The notes under the pieces were generated by a model. That model was given only the letters and a program-made list of their open reading frames with translations, was not told the DNA's origin and searched no databases. Both the position numbers and the translations under genes were made by a program. A stretch of DNA of 64,000 nucleotides. It comes from Gnetum montanum. Taxonomy: Eukaryota > Streptophyta > Gnetopsida > Gnetales > Gnetaceae. Positions 1-11,291 of the stretch are shown here, one piece after another (the first letter of the stretch is position 1; each line of letters opens with the position of its first letter). The stretch spans positions 900,975 through 964,974 of the forward strand of contig MNCI01005245.1 of NCBI GenBank assembly GCA_015680685.1. The letters are read 5' to 3'.

Positions 1-729
1 CTAGTATTAGCTTTGTCACGTATGGTTTAGTCCAAAGTGAGGTGTATGATGTGTTCCTACCCTAATGCTACTCCTGGGAATAACGGAAAATAATATTAAC
101 TAAGCTAAGAGAGAGAGAGGGTGAGAGAGAATCTAAGCTAGCCTAAGTGTGATGAGCATCCACTCCTCAATCATCTGTACACATCTTGGATCTCGTGCAT
201 GAATACCACTAGGATTACCAAGCACAGATCCTAGGTANCGTACACATCTTGGATCTCATGCATGAATACCACTAGGATTACCAAGCACAGATCCTAGGTA
301 CGCTACTAGGTTACCAAGTAGTCACACTTAAATGATTATAATCAAGTCATACTCATTTCGTGTTTAACAAGAGTTTAGGATGAAGAGATATTAACTAAGA
401 AAGCAATAAATAATAATTATATAAATAATTAAACTAAGTAAATGCTACAATGATGAAGTAATCTCGATCTTTATTGCTAGTCATGTGCGTGTCCAAGTAC
501 GTCACACTCGAATAAGGATGTCGTACAATTACAATCACCACACTACAGGCATGCACTGGGGGGAGAGGGTTAAGAGAAGAACTACTTAAAACTAAACACT
601 TAAAAGAAATTCTTAAAACTAAGAACTAAAAACTTCCTATCAGAACTGTCTACCTCTTATTTATAAATGAGGAGACAGGTTACGATATCACGTATGCGAT
701 ATCACAGCCAAAAAAATGATAACTCATTA
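1..729 (-). mobile_element. LTR C1 (reverse, cut by window edge)
   Basis: This is the reverse complement of an LTR of family C, whose complete copies begin TGATGAGTCATGAATTTG and end CCACTCATCA. It can be followed from the left edge to about 729, where the text AACTCATTA is a degraded form of the terminal ACTCATCA. Shared landmarks with C3 (22,276-23,135) include the GATATCAC motifs near 685-715 and the stretch near 470-520 containing a block on the theme of ACTTCATCATTG and CATGACTAG. The distal end and any internal region belonging to it lie outside the window. The spacing is lengthened by a 61-base assembly duplication around the N at 238. Confidence 0.8.
177..300. other. Assembly duplication flanking single N (238)
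   Basis: About 60 bases (177-237) are repeated almost identically at 240-300 with a single N between them. This is the signature of two overlapping contig ends placed side by side with a minimum-size gap instead of being merged. It should not be read as a biological tandem duplication. Confidence 0.85.
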
Positions 730-2790
730 AGGGGCCATGATAATATACAAACCTAAGAGCCTAGATAAGAAACTATTGGTCAACGTACACCATAAAAAAC
801 CTTTTCATGAGCTTAGGATAGCTAGTACACATGCTACCTTTGTTGATGGACAACCTTGCTCACTATTTCAGATTTCCTCCTTCCAACTTAGTCATGGGGG
901 AGATGGCCACCTATGCTAATTTGAATTTTTGTTTCACACATTTTTTCTTTTACACATTTTTCCAACTTTTCTTATTTTTGTTTTACACCATCATTCATAA
1001 TTTTACTATTTCTTTGTTTGCTTGATTCGCTTTTGTTCATCATCTAATAAGTGCTCATGATGGTGGATTGAATTATATCATATTGATTGCTAATGTTTGG
1101 TTTTTACCTTTGAATTATGATGTTGATATTAAGGTATGGTTCTTTTGGTAAAACAAGCAATGAGTCCATGCCATCCACTCATCCATATAACTCTATGGTC
1201 TCCTTTGGCTTGAAACTGTATAGTACCCTTTTTCTAAGTAAACTTTTAATGAATTGGTGGCTGGGTACTTTTCAAACCAAGGAAAGACTCAAAGGATGAA
1301 AAGGGTGTGACTTCAAGGGGATTTAATGCATTTGTGCTAGCCATTCTCTTGGGTGCTTAGATGCTTTTTCTTGTGTTTTTCACCATTCTAACATTGTTCA
1401 AAAATCAGGAAGCCGAGTGAATAAAAATAAGTCTTTACATGGTGTGGTTCTCATGTAAAAAAAAAGGAAGAAAGAAAAATAATGGAAAAAAGTGAGAATT
1501 CAAAGCACACCCCTTAGACCAAATAAAAGGGCTACAAGCATTGGTTATGAAAGTAGAAATACATGTTACCCATGCCTGAAGGTTCCCTCTAACTAAGGCC
1601 CTTTCTCACTTTTTGCGTCTCCATCTCACTCTCCTTGGAATAGTGGTGACTCTTTGTGGAAGCATTTTTGTTACTTCAGGTGGATGGATTGGTCAAGTGT
1701 GTTGATGCAAGGTCACTAGATGTGGTTTGTTTAAGTCTGGATTTGGGATGAGCTCTCCTTAGTCACATTAACCATGAAATACATAAGGCGCTTTACACAA
1801 CCTTGTTCTTGGGATTCCATTCCATTCTCTCCTCTCCATCTTTATTCCCATTTTCCACCTCATTGCCGATTTTATCATTAGTCCATTTTGGGTTGATGCA
1901 TTGTTTTTCTTTGGTGAATTCTTGTGGGTAAGTTTTTAACTCTTGCTTCCAAATGACATTCCTAGAGCCTATGGACTCTTTGGTTTGTGGGTTTTTTAGG
2001 GCATAAAAGGCATGAGCTTACTTTGTGGAGGACCCACTGGCATTCCTTTTTGGTGCAATTGTTAAGTTCTTTTTCTTAAACATCTCCTGCAATCGATCAT
2101 TTCATGTTTCATCCCCATCCATGACATCCATTTTATTGGTGTTGTCATTGTTATTTTTTCCCATCTTTCTTGTTTCTCATATTTTTCCATCTTATAGCTA
2201 CCGAAGGTTCACTCTTAGTCGTGGGGGCCCTAGCACAAATTTTTCAATTTTCTCCATTTTACTATTTTCCTAATCCCTACACCTTGGGTAGTCACCTATG
2301 ATAAATCTTCAAACCAGTTTCTTCCATAATCACAACTCAGCCAATGCGCTTCATATCGAGGCAAGGTATCAATTGCATTGTGGTTTATCTATCCTTGCTC
2401 ATTTGTGACTGTGTTGTGTGTGCAGATGATGATCATACAAACAATGGACTGGGCTTGAAGGAAGCACCCAGGATGGACCAGAACTGGAGCATTTACAAAA
2501 GGAGCAAGTCTAGTGGTATGGCTATGGATAAATAATGGCAGATGCAATCTTAGCATTGGTGATAACACACTTCATTTTCTTTTTCTCTCTTTCTCTACAA
2601 GCTGCCAAATAAACGCTTGGATGTCATTTATGTATGAGTGTTCACCATAATGTTGTAATATGCTTATTGATCTGTTCACTAGGCACATTGAGTCTGTCAT
2701 CCATCAATTGTTAGTTAGTCAATAATCCCATACCTTCCCAACATTTTGTAAGGAACTCGAGGATCAGTTTTCATTCAGTCTGTGGGGGTA
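730..2790 (+). mobile_element. 3' internal region of a C-type non-autonomous element
   Basis: No coding region survives here. The region is collinear in scattered landmarks with 25,715-27,730. Both contain GGAGGACCCACT (near 2,030 and 26,150) and CTTAGTCGTGGGGG (near 2,215 and 26,660). Both end in the block GTCAATAATCCCATACC followed by a pyrimidine-rich stretch and a G-run before an LTR. I read it as the non-coding 3' half of a pol-less retrotransposon whose 3' LTR is C6. The 5' half is missing: the text abuts the reversed LTR C1 at 729/730. The short ORFs in it (up to 82 codons) have no recognisable features. Confidence 0.6.
2781..2790 (+). promoter_or_regulatory. Polypurine-tract-like site before LTR C6
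   Basis: The text TGTGGGGGTA sits immediately before LTR C6. The equivalent position before LTR C4 reads CATGGGGGTA. A purine-rich run directly upstream of a 3' LTR is the usual plus-strand primer of LTR retrotransposons, so the position supports C6 as a 3' LTR. Confidence 0.55.
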
Positions 2791-3604
2791 TCATGAGAGT
2801 GGTTACTCTAATAATTAGAGTGGTTTTTATTAGGGTGGTTACTCTAATTATTAGAGTGGTTATTATTAGAGAAGTTACTCTAATTATTAGAGCAATTACT
2901 CTAATTATTAAAGTGGTTATTATTAGAGTATTTACTCTAATTATTAGAATGGTTATTATTAGAGTGGCAGTTTCTCTAAAATTAGAGTGGTAGTTTTTGT
3001 AATTATTAGAGTAGTTGCTCCCAAGCCTATAGATACAGTGCCCAGGCATACAATAGGTAGTCAAGAAGAATTCAAAAGAGGAAGTCTTTTAGGATTCAAG
3101 TAGCAAAACTCTAGCCAAGTGCCCNTTATTTTATTTTACTATTTTATTTTATTTTATGCACTTTACATTTTTATTATTAGCACACACAGTACAATCACTT
3201 CGAGCATGCGTGTAACACTTGGTAACCTAGTAATGATTAGCGTTTGGTAACCCTGGTAGTGTTGCACTAGTTCAGGATGTGTACGTCAAGTAAGAATGGA
3301 TACTAGTGTTAGGATTAGTTAAAGCATAGTTAATCAGTAGTTAAGTTAAATTAGTCACTTAGTTATCTCTCTATTTCCCTACTAGCATAGGACATAAAAA
3401 CATAAAAGTTATAAAAATCATATGCCTCAAGCTTACTTAACCATACAATTGTGACATACAAGTCAGTTTGGGAAGACAATGATCAACCAACCCATCTTTG
3501 TTCCACAAAGGCGCATAGGCACTTAGTCCTTGGAATTCGATTGGATCGTGTGTGAAATGCTTGTATTCGTATGGTTGAGCATAGGGGTACCTCGCCACTC
3601 ATCA
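2791..3604 (+). mobile_element. LTR C6 (3' LTR)
   Basis: The end matches family C exactly (GTATGGTTGAGCATAGGGGTACC then CGCCACTCATCA, written here in two parts), and a purine run precedes its start. The beginning (TCATGAGAGTGG) differs from the TGATGAG of other copies, because the first 230 bases are replaced by an A/T-rich array (separate entry). The 3' half shares the family-wide run of ACTTGGTAACC-type phrases and the ATGTGTAC phrase. A single N lies at 3,125. Length is 814 bases, against 842-860 for C2-C5. Confidence 0.75.
2795..3020. repeat. Minisatellite of palindromic unit ACTCTAAT/ATTAGAGT
   Basis: The start of LTR C6 is an array of roughly ten units built from ACTCTAATTATTAGAGTGG and shortened forms such as TTATTATTAGAGTGG. 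Each unit is a near-perfect inverted repeat around ATTAT. Six-frame translation gives runs such as IIRVVTLIIRV on both strands, which is low-complexity noise and not protein. Confidence 0.85.
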
Positions 3605-5805
3605 ACATAGCTGGTGAAAATTGGATCTGATGTTGAATTAGAGAGGTTGTGATTGACATGATTTGTGGAGTTATAGTGTTAAAGGATCAACCATTGGTTA
3701 AAAATTTTTTCAAAAGATATAACAATGGTTGGTTTATTTTTGAGTTTTGAAATACCTAGTAGTCCTTGAAAATTTAAAAGAGATTTTTAGTATTCTATTT
3801 TCAAACAGTGAAATTAGATTTTATCTTAAAAGAGGGTATGTTTCTAAGACATCAACTTGTTGAATACTTGATGAACCAACAAGGGTTGGGTAATGCTTGT
3901 ACCATCGCCATTACCAAAATCTTGATTTCTTAGTTGAAGATGTAGTATTTTTTCTTGATAGATACTATTGCCTATTATATTATTATGAAATAGAAAGAAT
4001 GTAATTACATAACCTCTACTGAGTCTACTTTATGGAATGATGAAGGAAGATGATTGTGTGGACTAGATTTCTATATTGAAAAAGAAATTAAAGAGAAAAG
4101 TTCTTACCTACTATCATTCTTCATCTCCACATTTTTTTTATGGCTAGCTACTTTCTATTTTTGTGAAAGTTTTTAGTAATCTTAAACCACCATAAGTCAC
4201 TGCAATGATGAAGGGAAAAAAAAAATTATTATCAAGATTATTTCTTGAAACTTTTACCAAGAAAGAAAATATAGTCATTGAGATTCCTTCCCTAAAGTAG
4301 CCAAAGGAAGTTCAATGAGAAGGATGGGATATGTTGTATTTTTATTATTATTTCCATGCATAGTGAATGTAATTTTGTAACATCATAGCTTTTAAAATAA
4401 ATTTATTCATTATGAAGTAATGTTGAATTTATTTAAAAATTTAGTAAATAAGAGTCCCATGGAAGAAACAACATAGAATGAAGCTAGCTAGAAAGATATT
4501 GAGAAAGTTGATAAAGACAACTATTCAACTATAATCCTAAGCATGGTTAATAAGGATATTAGCCATTTGGCAAAATATTTCTCCATCATGAAGTGTAATG
4601 ATTTATTCTCTCACTTGATGATTCTAAATTACATCACAATATGATACTACTTTATGATCAAGGCTTTCAGAATAATATTAAATTACAACACAAAATTCTT
4701 TAATAACACTCTAAAATTTAATAAATCCTTAAATAAAGATTTAAGAAAATCATATGAAGACAAATAAACATATGCTATAGAATTTAAAAAATATAAACAA
4801 GAGGTAAATGCATCCTAAAATTAACACAGTATCAAGCAAAAGAATTAGAAGGGTTGAAGAAAGCAAGAATTACCATGGGTTAAAATAATTATTCTGAGTT
4901 GGCAAACAAGGTTTAAGAATTGATGGTGAAAGTACCCAAGTTTGAAATAGAGAAATACACATGAAAAATAGGAACTCTATACTTCTACAAGATCTAAAAA
5001 TTGCACAAAAGCAAATTGCTAACTTGATAATGCAAAATGCTAGCCTAATAGAAGCTTTTAATGAGGAGAAAGAATCCTTGAATACCATGATGAAGAAGCT
5101 ATACAATCAAGTAATAACCAAAGAATTTGTAGATGATTTTAAGAGTATGTTGTCTTAATTTCCAAGCTAGGTCTTTAACTATCGATGATGTCCACCATAG
5201 ATCCACCATCACTTCTGGATGTAGATAATGAAGTAAATTGAAAGATAAAGTTCTCAAGAAGTCTAATTTAGACCCAAAATCTTAGATTCATGATCCTAGT
5301 GGATCACCACTACCAAGTAAGTTACAAGCTTCACATTCTATGGTGAAGAGCATAATTGTCGAATTAAAGAAAGAGTCATTAGGTAACAATTTTAACAATT
5401 TGATGAATGTGAATATAGTCACATTTTATAAATTATGACATCTATTTAGATAGTATTCTTACTTGTTAACTTTTTCATTACCTTTATAGTTGATGGTGAA
5501 GTTATAGGCTAATCTATTTACCATGACAAGCATGGTTTCTTTCCTATTAGTTCATCCTATCTTTATGTTATAACATGTTTTGAAAGAGAATATACCTCTA
5601 ATATCTATAGTCATTATTTCTTGCATTTTAAAAGAAATTTAAGGCCAAAATAAAATATACCATGTTTTTAGGAAAAGAAATCTCTCACTATCATTTTATA
5701 TTATTTCAATCTGACTATACTAATCAAGGATGATATTCCATTTAGTTAATAATGCTTATTTTTAATGATCATTTTAAAGAAATTTCATTAAGAGCTTGTA
5801 CTTGA
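3605..5805. other. AT-rich remnant, no intact gene
   Basis: This 2.2-kb stretch lies between LTR C6 and LTR E1. It is strongly AT-rich. Apart from the coiled-coil remnant listed separately, I see no conserved motif, no LTR ends and no long reading frame. It may be the older DNA into which C6 and E1 inserted. Confidence 0.5.
4440..5157 (+). pseudogene. Coiled-coil ORF remnant, possible gag fragment
   Basis: I do not recognise a specific family. Broken reading frames run from about 4,440. The longest open piece is 4,961-5,157 (65 codons) and is rich in Gln, Lys, Glu, Asn and Leu with heptad-like spacing, for example QDLKIAQKQIANLI then LIEAFNEEKESLNTMMKKL. Upstream pieces in other frames contain lysine-rich helical text such as YAIEFKKYKQEVNAS. 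Such helices occur in gag proteins of plant LTR elements, but the evidence is compositional only. No zinc knuckle or protease motif follows. Stops and frame changes mean that no functional product is expected. Confidence 0.3.
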
Positions 5806-6917
5806 TGTAGGAACACCTCTTTCGATTCCCTTGTGCTTGTCCTACAAGTTATTTTTGCAAGTTTCACGCTTACAGAAGACCTAGACATGTGTGTCTAGTT
5901 CTTGTGTTGAATTTTTATGATGAAAATTCTTTAATGTTTTGGCTTGTTTGGAGGTGTTTTTGTCTTATTTTGATGACTTTATGAGGTTCCAAGGTCTATG
6001 GGAACTTGTTGCGAGGCATTTGGAGGATCTTGACATCAAAATAAGCATTTTTATTTTTGGCACCTTCAGGATAGACGTCTTCCTAGAAAGATAGACATCT
6101 TTCCAGAGACATCTTCCTTGAAGAAGAGACATCTCAAGTTCAAAAGAGGCATCTACCAAAAAGAGTAGACATCTCTCCCGAGAATAGGGCTTGCACAAAA
6201 GATGTCTCCTTAGAAAGATAAAAATCTCCTCAAAGACATCTTCCTTGAAGTGGAGACATCTATAGTCCAAAGAAGACATCTTCCAAAAATAGGAGATGTG
6301 TCTCCCAAGAACAGAGCTCTCATAGCAGATGTCTACATGAAATAAGAGATGTCAATGTTGATGAAGAAGAAAAAATTTGACATGATGTTTCGATTTGAAA
6401 ACATCCAAAAGACTCCAAATTCATGTGGAACACATCTAGGAAGGAAAATAGAAAGCTTCCTAGGGTTTTGGATCTTTATAATTATGTATGCCTTCATCCA
6501 TAAGAAGAGAAGGAGAATTGGTATGCAAGGAGAATTGGGTAAGAGAGATTGGGTGAGTGAAATAGGTGATTATAGCTCCAAGATTAGCTTGTGGTGTATT
6601 GATTTATGTATTCTATTCTCTTGTATCTCACTTGTGAGTTGAGATCATAGTCCTAGTTTGTGCAAGAGATTTCTCTTAGTTGTATGTTGCATTAAGAACA
6701 ATCATTATGTGATTGTAGAGCCTCATGCTCTATAATATTTTTTAAGTATGATAGGTTTTTGGATGCTTGTGGGTTGTGTGAACCATAATGTAATCTTTGG
6801 ATAATTTTACTTGAAGATAGCTAGTTTTCTTATTTTTCTAGCAAATAAATTTATCTTTGCATAAACTATGAATTTAGTGCATTGAAGGTGATTTAATTGT
6901 GGAGTGAACCTGCTCCA
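5806..6917 (+). mobile_element. LTR E1 (5' LTR of element E)
   Basis: The LTR starts TGTAGGAACACCTC and ends GAACCTGCTCCA. It is followed after seven bases by a primer-binding site. The 3' half (from about 6,440) matches LTRs E3 (11,292-12,301, reverse) and E4 (58,631-59,625). All three share the phrase around TAGGGTTTTGGATCTTTATA, the run ATTGTAGAGCCTCATGCTCT, and the end TTAATTGTGGAGTGAACCT. The upstream half holds an array of AGACATCT/AGATGTCT motifs. Length is 1,112 bases. Its mirror partner would lie beyond the right edge of the window. Confidence 0.85.
6060..6350. repeat. U3 array of AGACATCT / AGATGTCT motifs
   Basis: The octamer AGACATCT or its complement, usually extended to GAGACATCT or CTTCC on one side, appears about every 20-40 bases in this part of LTR E1. 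Looser arrays of the same motif occur at matching places in the other E/F LTRs (about 10,690-10,840, 11,870-12,030, 58,900-59,070 and 60,120-60,230). The array lies in U3, where promoter control elements of LTR elements are expected. Confidence 0.7.
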
Positions 6918-6924
6918 GTGTTAT

Positions 6925-6938
6925 TGGTATTGGAGCCT
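6925..6938 (+). promoter_or_regulatory. Primer-binding site of element E (initiator Met tRNA type)
   Basis: TGGTATTGGAGCC follows the end of LTR E1 by seven bases. It differs by a few bases from TGGTATCAGAGC, the complement of the 3' end of plant initiator methionine tRNA used by many plant LTR elements. This confirms the orientation of element E and E1 as its 5' LTR. Confidence 0.7.
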
Positions 6939-6985
6939 AGTTGTATTGTTTCTTGGATTTTGGTTAAGGATTTTGTTAATTTCAG

Positions 6986-8311
6986 ATGGCATCCAATAAG
7001 AAATAGGTGCAAGCTCTAAATCACAACATGGAAAGCATGAAGTCAGTCTTCTAGATAATGGTTGCTCGATTGGATGAAATCAATGTAAAGGTGGATAAAC
7101 AAGTTAGTCCTAGCCATATTTCGACACATGGAGGTGAAGAGAATGTACGTTTAGATGAAGAAGTTTCATAGCTAGCTGGAGATGGAGTAGATGAAGAGGA
7201 AGGTCAATCTAGCTATTGGAGTGTAGGAAACCATTAGCCAAGAGTTCCAATGGGAGGGAATCCTATTTATCAAATAATAACTCCAAGGGATCTGATGGTG
7301 CTTAATACTTCTTCAAGAAAGCTTGACAATTAAGATGAGATAAGGATTGATAGAGCATTTAGAAATGCTTCAACACTTCCATATGTAGAGTTGAAGACTT
7401 TCAATAGTGTAGATGGAACCAATGCTTTTCCAAGTTAGTTTAAGAAACTTGAGAAGCATTTTATATTGGAAGAGGTACCAAATAACTTGAGGGTACTTAT
7501 TGTTGAATCCAAATTAGAAGGTATGGCTCCTATATAATGGGAAAAGGAGTCCCAAGTTTATGAAAGATGAAATGGTCAACCTATTAGAGATTGAAATATG
7601 ATGAAATATAGGTTGAAAAGAGAATTTGAATAGTCTCGTCAGAGATAAGAAACCATTATGAAGTTGAAATTTCTAAGGCAAGGTAACAAGGATGTCAAAG
7701 AATTTTAAATAGAATTCTGTAATCTATTCCATTAGGCTAGGATAAACTAGGAGGAGTATGAGCAAGCTTCAATCTTTTTAGAATGTTTCAAAATGGTGTA
7801 CTAGTAAGAGTTGTCCTTTTATGAGCCATAAACACTTGATGAGACTTATGATTTGACACACAAAGCTGAGAAGAAATTAGGTGGATTTGGAAATAGGAGC
7901 AAACAAACTTCTAAGGTGAAGGAGAAAGGATCTAGATATGATAAGGGATCCAAATCCAAATCTGAAGATAAGGAGGGCAGCCAACATAAGAAGACTGAAG
8001 GAGGTGATGAGAAGGGTAAATCCAGGGAGGACCTAAGCAAGGAAGGCAAGGGTCAAGGTAGTAGCTCATCAAAATTTTACTACTTCAAGTGTGGAGAATT
8101 GGGACATAAGCAATGGGAATGTCTACTTCACAATGCAACCAAGGGCAAAGATGTGCAAACCAGGGAGGTGGAGGAGACAACAAGCCAAGATCTTTAGAGA
8201 GGCAATCCTAATGCTCCAAAAATTGAAGATGTTTTTGAATTAGATTCTTGTGCATTCATGGGGAATGTGAATAGAGGAGTGCATAACCTTGACCATGAGT
8301 AGGAGAGAAAG
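6986..8311 (+). pseudogene. Gag of element E, decayed (left copy)
   Basis: The reading frame starts MASNKK at 6,986 (ATG about 60 bases after the primer-binding site) and can be followed in one frame to about 8,311 through more than ten stops. It has an N-terminal helical part (SMKSVF then VARLDEINVKV), an acidic linker, and a central region typical of Ty3 gag (YVELKTFNSVDGTNAFPS, then HFILEEVPNNLRV). A Lys/Ser-rich tail and the zinc-knuckle region KCGELGHKQWEC follow. The canonical first Cys of the knuckle (C-X2-C-X4-H-X4-C) is Tyr here. Almost all stops are TAG or TAA where Gln is expected. The first stops are partly shared with the mirror copy at 62,661-63,969, and others are private. Element E has no pol here: the next unit is F. 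Confidence 0.75.
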
Positions 8312-8677
8312 CTTGTGAGAGTTAAGGGAGGAGAATTGGTGTAAGAAGAGGGATTTTGCAAAGAAGTGGAGTGAGAGGCAAGGAAGAACACTTGAGAGAG
8401 GTTAGGAGAATCTCTTATAAGTGTCTTGTCTTAAGCTTAGGCTCCATTGTGAGCAATTGAGGATTAAGAGAGGGTAAGTGTGGCCTCTAAAATTCTTTGG
8501 AGAGTTCTAAGTTGAGCTTGGCTTCTCATATTGATGTATTTTATATGTATTTTTAGAATTATCTTAATATAAGAGAAATTTTCTCTATTTTATTTTGTTA
8601 TTCTTACTTTCTAAGCTAAATCTACTTGGAAGTTATGGATCGGGTGGTATTGGAATCTACTGAGATGCAACCCCTAC
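8312..8677 (+). mobile_element. 5' LTR remnant of element F
   Basis: The right end is clear: GATGCAACCCCTACA, then eight bases, then a primer-binding site. The left end is not. Gag-E coding text runs into it near 8,311, so the U3 part appears to be missing. The part near 8,310-8,400 resembles 11,100-11,215 in the F 3' LTR (both on the theme GAGAGAA...TTGTGCAAGGAAG...GAGTAAGAGGC). That supports a 5'-truncated LTR joined to element E, either by insertion followed by deletion or by recombination between related LTRs. Confidence 0.5.
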
Positions 8678-8684
8678 ACCATAT

Positions 8685-8700
8685 TGGTATCAAAGCCAAG
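8685..8700 (+). promoter_or_regulatory. Primer-binding site of element F
   Basis: TGGTATCAAAGCCAAG follows LTR-F. It is close to the complement of the initiator Met tRNA 3' end. The mirror copy is at about 62,258-62,274 on the minus strand. Confidence 0.75.
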
Positions 8701-8813
8701 TTTTAGAGGTTTCCATACTTCTATGTTGAAGCTTGGTGTTTTCTTTAAATGAAAGGAACATTTTTGTGGATATTTATGTATTTTCTTTTGGATATCATTC
8801 TAGTTTCTTTAGG

Positions 8814-10446
8814 TATGACTCCAAAGAAGAAGACATATCAAGAGCTTAGAAAAAAGCTTAAAGAGTTTAAGAACTTCTTTAAAGCTTTTGTGGTTGAAAT
8901 GAAAGAAATTCTTCCTAAAGTAAAGGTCCACAAGCACTAAGATTTTGTAGAAACTTCAGAAAGAGATATGGAAAAATTCAAGACTAACACGGAAAATATT
9001 TTGAGGAGAATTGATAGAATATCTTCTAACCATTAAGAAGGAAAGAAAGATGAAAGGTCTAGTGAAGTAGAGATCAATGACAAAATGAGTTCTCAAGTAT
9101 CTCTTATTGAGCAAGGAAGTGCTCAATACTTAAGGGTTTCAAGGGAGGGAACCAAGAGCTTTATCAAGGGGACTAAGAGATCTTCAAAGTCCAAGATTGT
9201 GTATGCTATTGATCAAGGAGAATTCCTACCTCATAAGTCATGTGAGGTGAAGGATCAAAGCCAAAGGAGTGATAAAGATCAAGGAACTTCTTCAAGGAGG
9301 ATCAAGGGTAGCATTAGAAGGTATGATACTCATTCTTTTTGCAATTGTTCTACACCTTGTGGTAAGAGACAAGAGATTCTAAGTTAAGTTGAGACTATCT
9401 CATGGGAGAGAGGTGGCTCTTCTAGCCAAGGTATGTGGAAGAATGAATGCTTTGACAATTTTTTTGATGCATCTAATGTTAAAACAATGGAGGAGAGTTT
9501 TCCTTTTGAGTTGGTACCTCTAACATAGGATGAAGAGCTTGATGATTCCTTTGGAGAGGAGCCATCATTGGAACTAGAAACTCCTACTTGGGATCTCAAA
9601 TCTTCAATCTTTGATGAGATTGGAAAACCACATATTAAAGATTAAGTTGAACCAAAGATGGATGGGAGAAGCCATGGAAAGATAAGTAATAGTGAGATTG
9701 ACCTTGTTAATGCTAGTAATGTCTCTCATGTTGAAGCTAGTGTGATGGATGCTAGTTTTTTACATTAGCTTGATAATGGTTTATTCAATGATAATGATGA
9801 GCATCATGATCGTTATGGTGATTTTGATGGTATTGAGAGTCATGTTATGTCTTTTGAAGCCATTGTTAATGAGAGGAAGACTAATAATGGTAAATTTTTT
9901 GATAATGATGGCTATTTAATTAGTCATTGTGAGGATGCCATTATTGATGTAAGTGAAGACATTGACAATGCTATGATTTTCTAGAATTTAGAGATGCTTG
10001 CAATTAATTATAGAAATGATAAATTTATGAAGTGTGTTGATGGATTTAATTATCTTGGTTGTAAAATGGAAGTGTAGCATGAAGGAAATCTACATGGTGG
10101 TGATGAAAGGAAGCTAAGTGGTAGTCTTCCAAACACCAAGAAGAAGAAAAGAAAGGATCTTGGATTAAGAAAGTCTAATCCTTTTTCTTTTTCTTTTTCT
10201 TATTCTTTATTTGTTTTAGGTTTGAGTCATTATGGGAATGCAAGGAAAGCATTCCAAGGAGATACTCAAATAAAGGAAGCATGGTGGAGCATGAGGACAA
10301 GCCACCATGAGCAAGGGAAGCTTAAAACCAAAACCTCCAACGACATTTATTCTCATGTTTGCAATGCATTGAGTCATGATTATTGTGATGGCCTTGAGTC
10401 ATGGGGGCATGGTTCCTTCCAACTTGTGAAAGGTCATGAAGCATGA
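8814..10446 (+). pseudogene. Gag-like plus long acidic ORF of element F (left copy)
   Basis: I chose the ATG at 8,814 (MTPKKKTYQEL) because it lies about 115 bases after the primer-binding site. The mirror copy reads MAPKKKTYQEL, like many plant Ty3 gag starts, although the frame is open from 8,749. The N-terminal 100 residues are Lys/Glu-rich and helical. A Ser/Lys-rich linker follows, then a Cys-containing SFCNCSTPCGK. From about 9,390 comes an unusual acidic Asp/Asn-rich region (for example DASNVKTMEESFPFELVPL and NDNDEHHDRYGDFDG) ending in a basic KKKKRKDLGLRKS and a His-rich tail to the TGA at 10,444. One frame is maintained throughout apart from TAA/TAG stops at probable Gln codons. No protease, RT or integrase is present, so F looks non-autonomous. 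I cannot assign the acidic region to a known domain. Confidence 0.55.
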
Positions 10447-10451
10447 AATTT

Positions 10452-10466
10452 TTAAGGGTGGGAAAG
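10452..10466 (+). promoter_or_regulatory. Polypurine tract of element F
   Basis: TTAAGGGTGGGAAAG lies two bases before the TG that opens the F 3' LTR. Purine run plus TG is the standard arrangement at the 3' LTR border. Confidence 0.7.
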
Positions 10467-10467
10467 C

Positions 10468-11285
10468 TGGTGGAGGGACAGCTCTTGCAATTCCCTTGCT
10501 CTACCCTACATATTATGTGTCTTTTTGTGATGATTTTGTTAAGGATGATTCATGGATGTTCTAGCATGTTTTGAGGTGTTTTTGATATATTTTAATGAGT
10601 TTAGGAGGTTCTAGGGTCTCTGGGGACTTGTTGGAAGGCATCCAGAGGCTTCAAGCATCAAAATGAGCACTTTATTTTTGGCACCTTGAGAAGATACGTC
10701 TCCCTAGAAAGATAGATGTATCCTGAGAGACCTCTTCTCAAAGATGTCTCCCTGAAGAGCAGAAATCTAGAAAAAATAGTAGACGTCTCTTCTGAAAGCA
10801 AGGTTGTCATATTAGATGTTCTAGCAAAGCTAGAGATGATCTAGACGAATGAGAAAACTTCCAAAAATTCTTGTTCCAATTTAAAAGATAGTTAAAGAAA
10901 GATGGAAATAGCCATGGAGAAGGTGAGAAGACTTGGGAAACATCTAAAAAATATCAATTTGAGTTAAGGAAAGAGTTTTAGGCCTTTTAGCTTTTGGTTG
11001 CTTACAAATATTATTGTAATTTAGCATTGTAAGTGCCACAATGCCAAGTGTCGAAGTGCCAAGGGTTGAAGTACAAGCACTGAAGGCTAAAAATCCTCAT
11101 AGAGGGCAAGAGAGAGAACTCTTGAGGAACGAGATCTTGTGCAAAGAAGAAGAGCTTGTACAAGAAGAGAGATTGTGCAAGGAAGTTGAGTAAGAGGCTT
11201 CATAATAGGTATGACTAATATAGGAACACCAATCAAGCATGATTAGGGTTGGAGTTCACCTTCATGCTAATTTCATCCAAAATAA
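10468..11285 (+). mobile_element. 3' LTR of element F (truncated at its right end)
   Basis: It starts TGGTGGAGGGACAGC, then shows an E-like U3 with phrases such as GACTTGTTGGAAGGCATCC, AGACGTCTC and AGATGT motifs, and an R region with repeated GTGCCA/AGTGCC and GAGAGAGAACTC. It stops where reversed LTR E3 begins (11,292), without the CAACCCCTACA end seen at the 5' LTR, so it is truncated. The mirror copy is 59,640-60,450. Confidence 0.6.
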
Positions 11286-11291
11286 TAACAT

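Noticed and set aside
2771-3064. ORFs on both strands rich in Ile/Arg/Val/Thr
   Set aside because: They are translations of the ACTCTAAT/ATTAGAGT minisatellite. Low complexity on both strands, with no start context.
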